Shown piece by piece: positions 63,064 to 64,000 of a DNA stretch of 64,000 bases (positions are counted from its first letter, which is position 1; each line of letters begins with the position of its first letter). The DNA is from Hyperoplus lanceolatus. Its lineage: Eukaryota > Chordata > Actinopteri > Uranoscopiformes > Ammodytidae. Below the pieces are notes generated by a model. The model was not told where the DNA came from, made no database searches, and saw only the letters and a list, made by a program, of their open reading frames with translations. The stretch spans positions 7,928,501-7,992,500 of the forward strand of contig CM049416.1 of the NCBI GenBank assembly GCA_026929865.2, in the 5' to 3' direction. A program made the position numbers and the translations under genes.

Positions 63064-63238
63064 TGAAGATTTTTTTTTAAAGATTTTTATGCTTTATTGA
63101 TAGTGTAGAGACAGAGGTGAAATGGGGCAGAGAGGGGAGTGACATGCATAGAACGGCCGCGGGCTGGAATCGAACCCGGGTCCGCTGCTGGCCGAGGCCC
63201 ATGGGGGGCACGCCCTACCAACTGAGCTAAGGCGCCCC
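63064..63238 (-). mobile_element. tRNA-derived SINE, minus strand
   Basis: On the minus strand the element starts AGGGGCGCCTTAGCTCAGTT, with box A TAGCTCAGTTGG (63229-63218) and box B GGTTCGATTCC (63176-63166). A short body and an A-rich tail with AATAAAGCATAAAAATC follow, reaching 63064. TTCTGAC flanks both sides (63057-63063 and 63239-63245), a 7-bp target duplication. The tRNA-like head is not a tRNA gene: the distance between the boxes is enlarged and it continues directly into the SINE body. Confidence 0.85.
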
Positions 63239-63340
63239 TTCTGACCGTTTTTGCTATGTTTTGGTGGCCAGCTTCTTCTCGATGTGTGGTATTATCGATT
63301 GTGTCATCGTTTTACTTTTCTAAATCGGAGACGCAATAAG

Positions 63341-64000
63341 TAGGGGAGAACGGGGTAATTTGTCACATGGGTTGGATGTCACATTCGTTATATCTCGCCA
63401 CCAGAAATGTTGATATAAAAAAGGTCCAGAATTGGGATCAGAGGTCACATACATAGACTTCCTTGGAGTTAGACTGCTGCATTTCAGGTGAGAGGATGTT
63501 TTGTGTTTTTCATGTCAAATTCAAAATATTTTGCTTCTCAGTATTTTTCTTCTAGGCTTTTACACAATGGGTTTATAACAAAACACTTGTTACCCTCAGA
63601 AAGTGTGAAGGGTAAACTATAGTTTAGATTGTGGTTAGCAAGCTAATTAGTTGTCAGATGGTTGTTGGCCTTGATGCTAGCAAGAAATTCAAGTTGGGGT
63701 TGGTCGTCAAATTTTTTGGGGGGTTGGTTGTCACATGTTATCTCAAGGCTGCAGCCAGAAAAGGAACCCAATAACGAAAGAAATTGTCAAGCTGTAACCT
63801 CACTGACACCCCAGAGAAGGAAAGAATAGAGCAGGAAAAGGCAGCTAGCAAGCAAAAGAAAAAAGGGCAACAAAATCAAAACAACCCAGTGCATCCCAAA
63901 CTAGACCAGCTGCCAAGGCTACAGAACGTTATGTAGGCAACTTGACAATGCAATTAAATATTCAAATTTGGTTCTGCCTCCTTGCCTTCTTTTTAAGATT
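63341..64000. mobile_element. TIR element (TAGGGGAGA), copy 2, inverted and cut by the window end
   Basis: Starts TAGGGGAGAACGGGGTAATT and then follows the reverse complement of 41008-40340 closely, sharing for example 'cacaatgggtttataacaaa' and 'gatcagaggtcac'. It therefore lies opposite in orientation to the copy at 39726-41008. The GGTTGGTTGTCAC-type motif recurs near 63370 and 63725. The far end lies beyond the window. Confidence 0.85.

Noticed and set aside
63166..63238. A tRNA gene on the minus strand
   Set aside because: Boxes A and B are present, but the head runs directly into a SINE body and A-rich tail with flanking TSDs; the box spacing is too long for a functional tRNA.

Overview
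The window reads as teleost fish nuclear DNA, probably non-coding (intergenic or intronic). It has very long (CA)n/(TG)n tracts, tRNA-derived SINEs, Tc1, hAT, TTAA-target and BEL/Pao elements, and RTE-, L1- and CR1/L2-type LINEs. This mix is typical of ray-finned fish, possibly percomorphs. No host protein-coding gene can be recognised with confidence. Nearly every long open frame belongs to a mobile element or is a translated dinucleotide repeat.

Layout. 1-16.2 kb: mostly unique-looking DNA with (CA)n tracts, a hAT MITE (3895-4770), a larger element (4926-8016) holding a decayed transposase and a TTAA MITE, a tRNA-SINE (11394-11635), and an AT-rich block at 13.79-14.33 kb that looks like a conserved regulatory element. 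16.25-38.87 kb: one large nest of insertions inside insertions. The inferred order, outermost first, is a TTAA-target element (16254-38866), hAT (17006-35718), a second hAT (20289-35436), a BEL/Pao LTR element (20637-32548), a full-length L1 on the minus strand (23849-32402), and a Kolobok-like DNA transposon with a THAP-type exon (28145-30979). The BEL copy also took an RTE LINE and contains an internally deleted Tc1. 38.9-42.8 kb: two candidate regulatory blocks around a TIR element (39726-41008). Its inverted second copy enters the window at 63341. 42.87-52.94 kb: a Tc1 transposon cut in two by a CR1/L2-type LINE on the minus strand, which is itself broken by about 5.7 kb of other DNA. That DNA contains a hAT element and splice-bounded segments that could be a small, unrecognised minus-strand gene. 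53.04-55.60 kb: a second copy of the 17226-18617 hAT with a perfect 8-bp target duplication, carrying its own TTAA element. 55.6-64 kb: gene-free DNA, another CR1/L2-type LINE (58262-60557, minus), further candidate regulatory sequence (61.06-62.11 kb), a minus-strand SINE and the inverted TIR element copy.

The elements do not form a pathway. Their value is as a relative time series: each insertion must be younger than what it interrupts. Boundaries come from terminal inverted repeats and target-site duplications read directly in the sequence. Family names come from protein motifs and target-site types. Conservation of the candidate regulatory blocks is an inference from base composition and motif content and could not be tested here.
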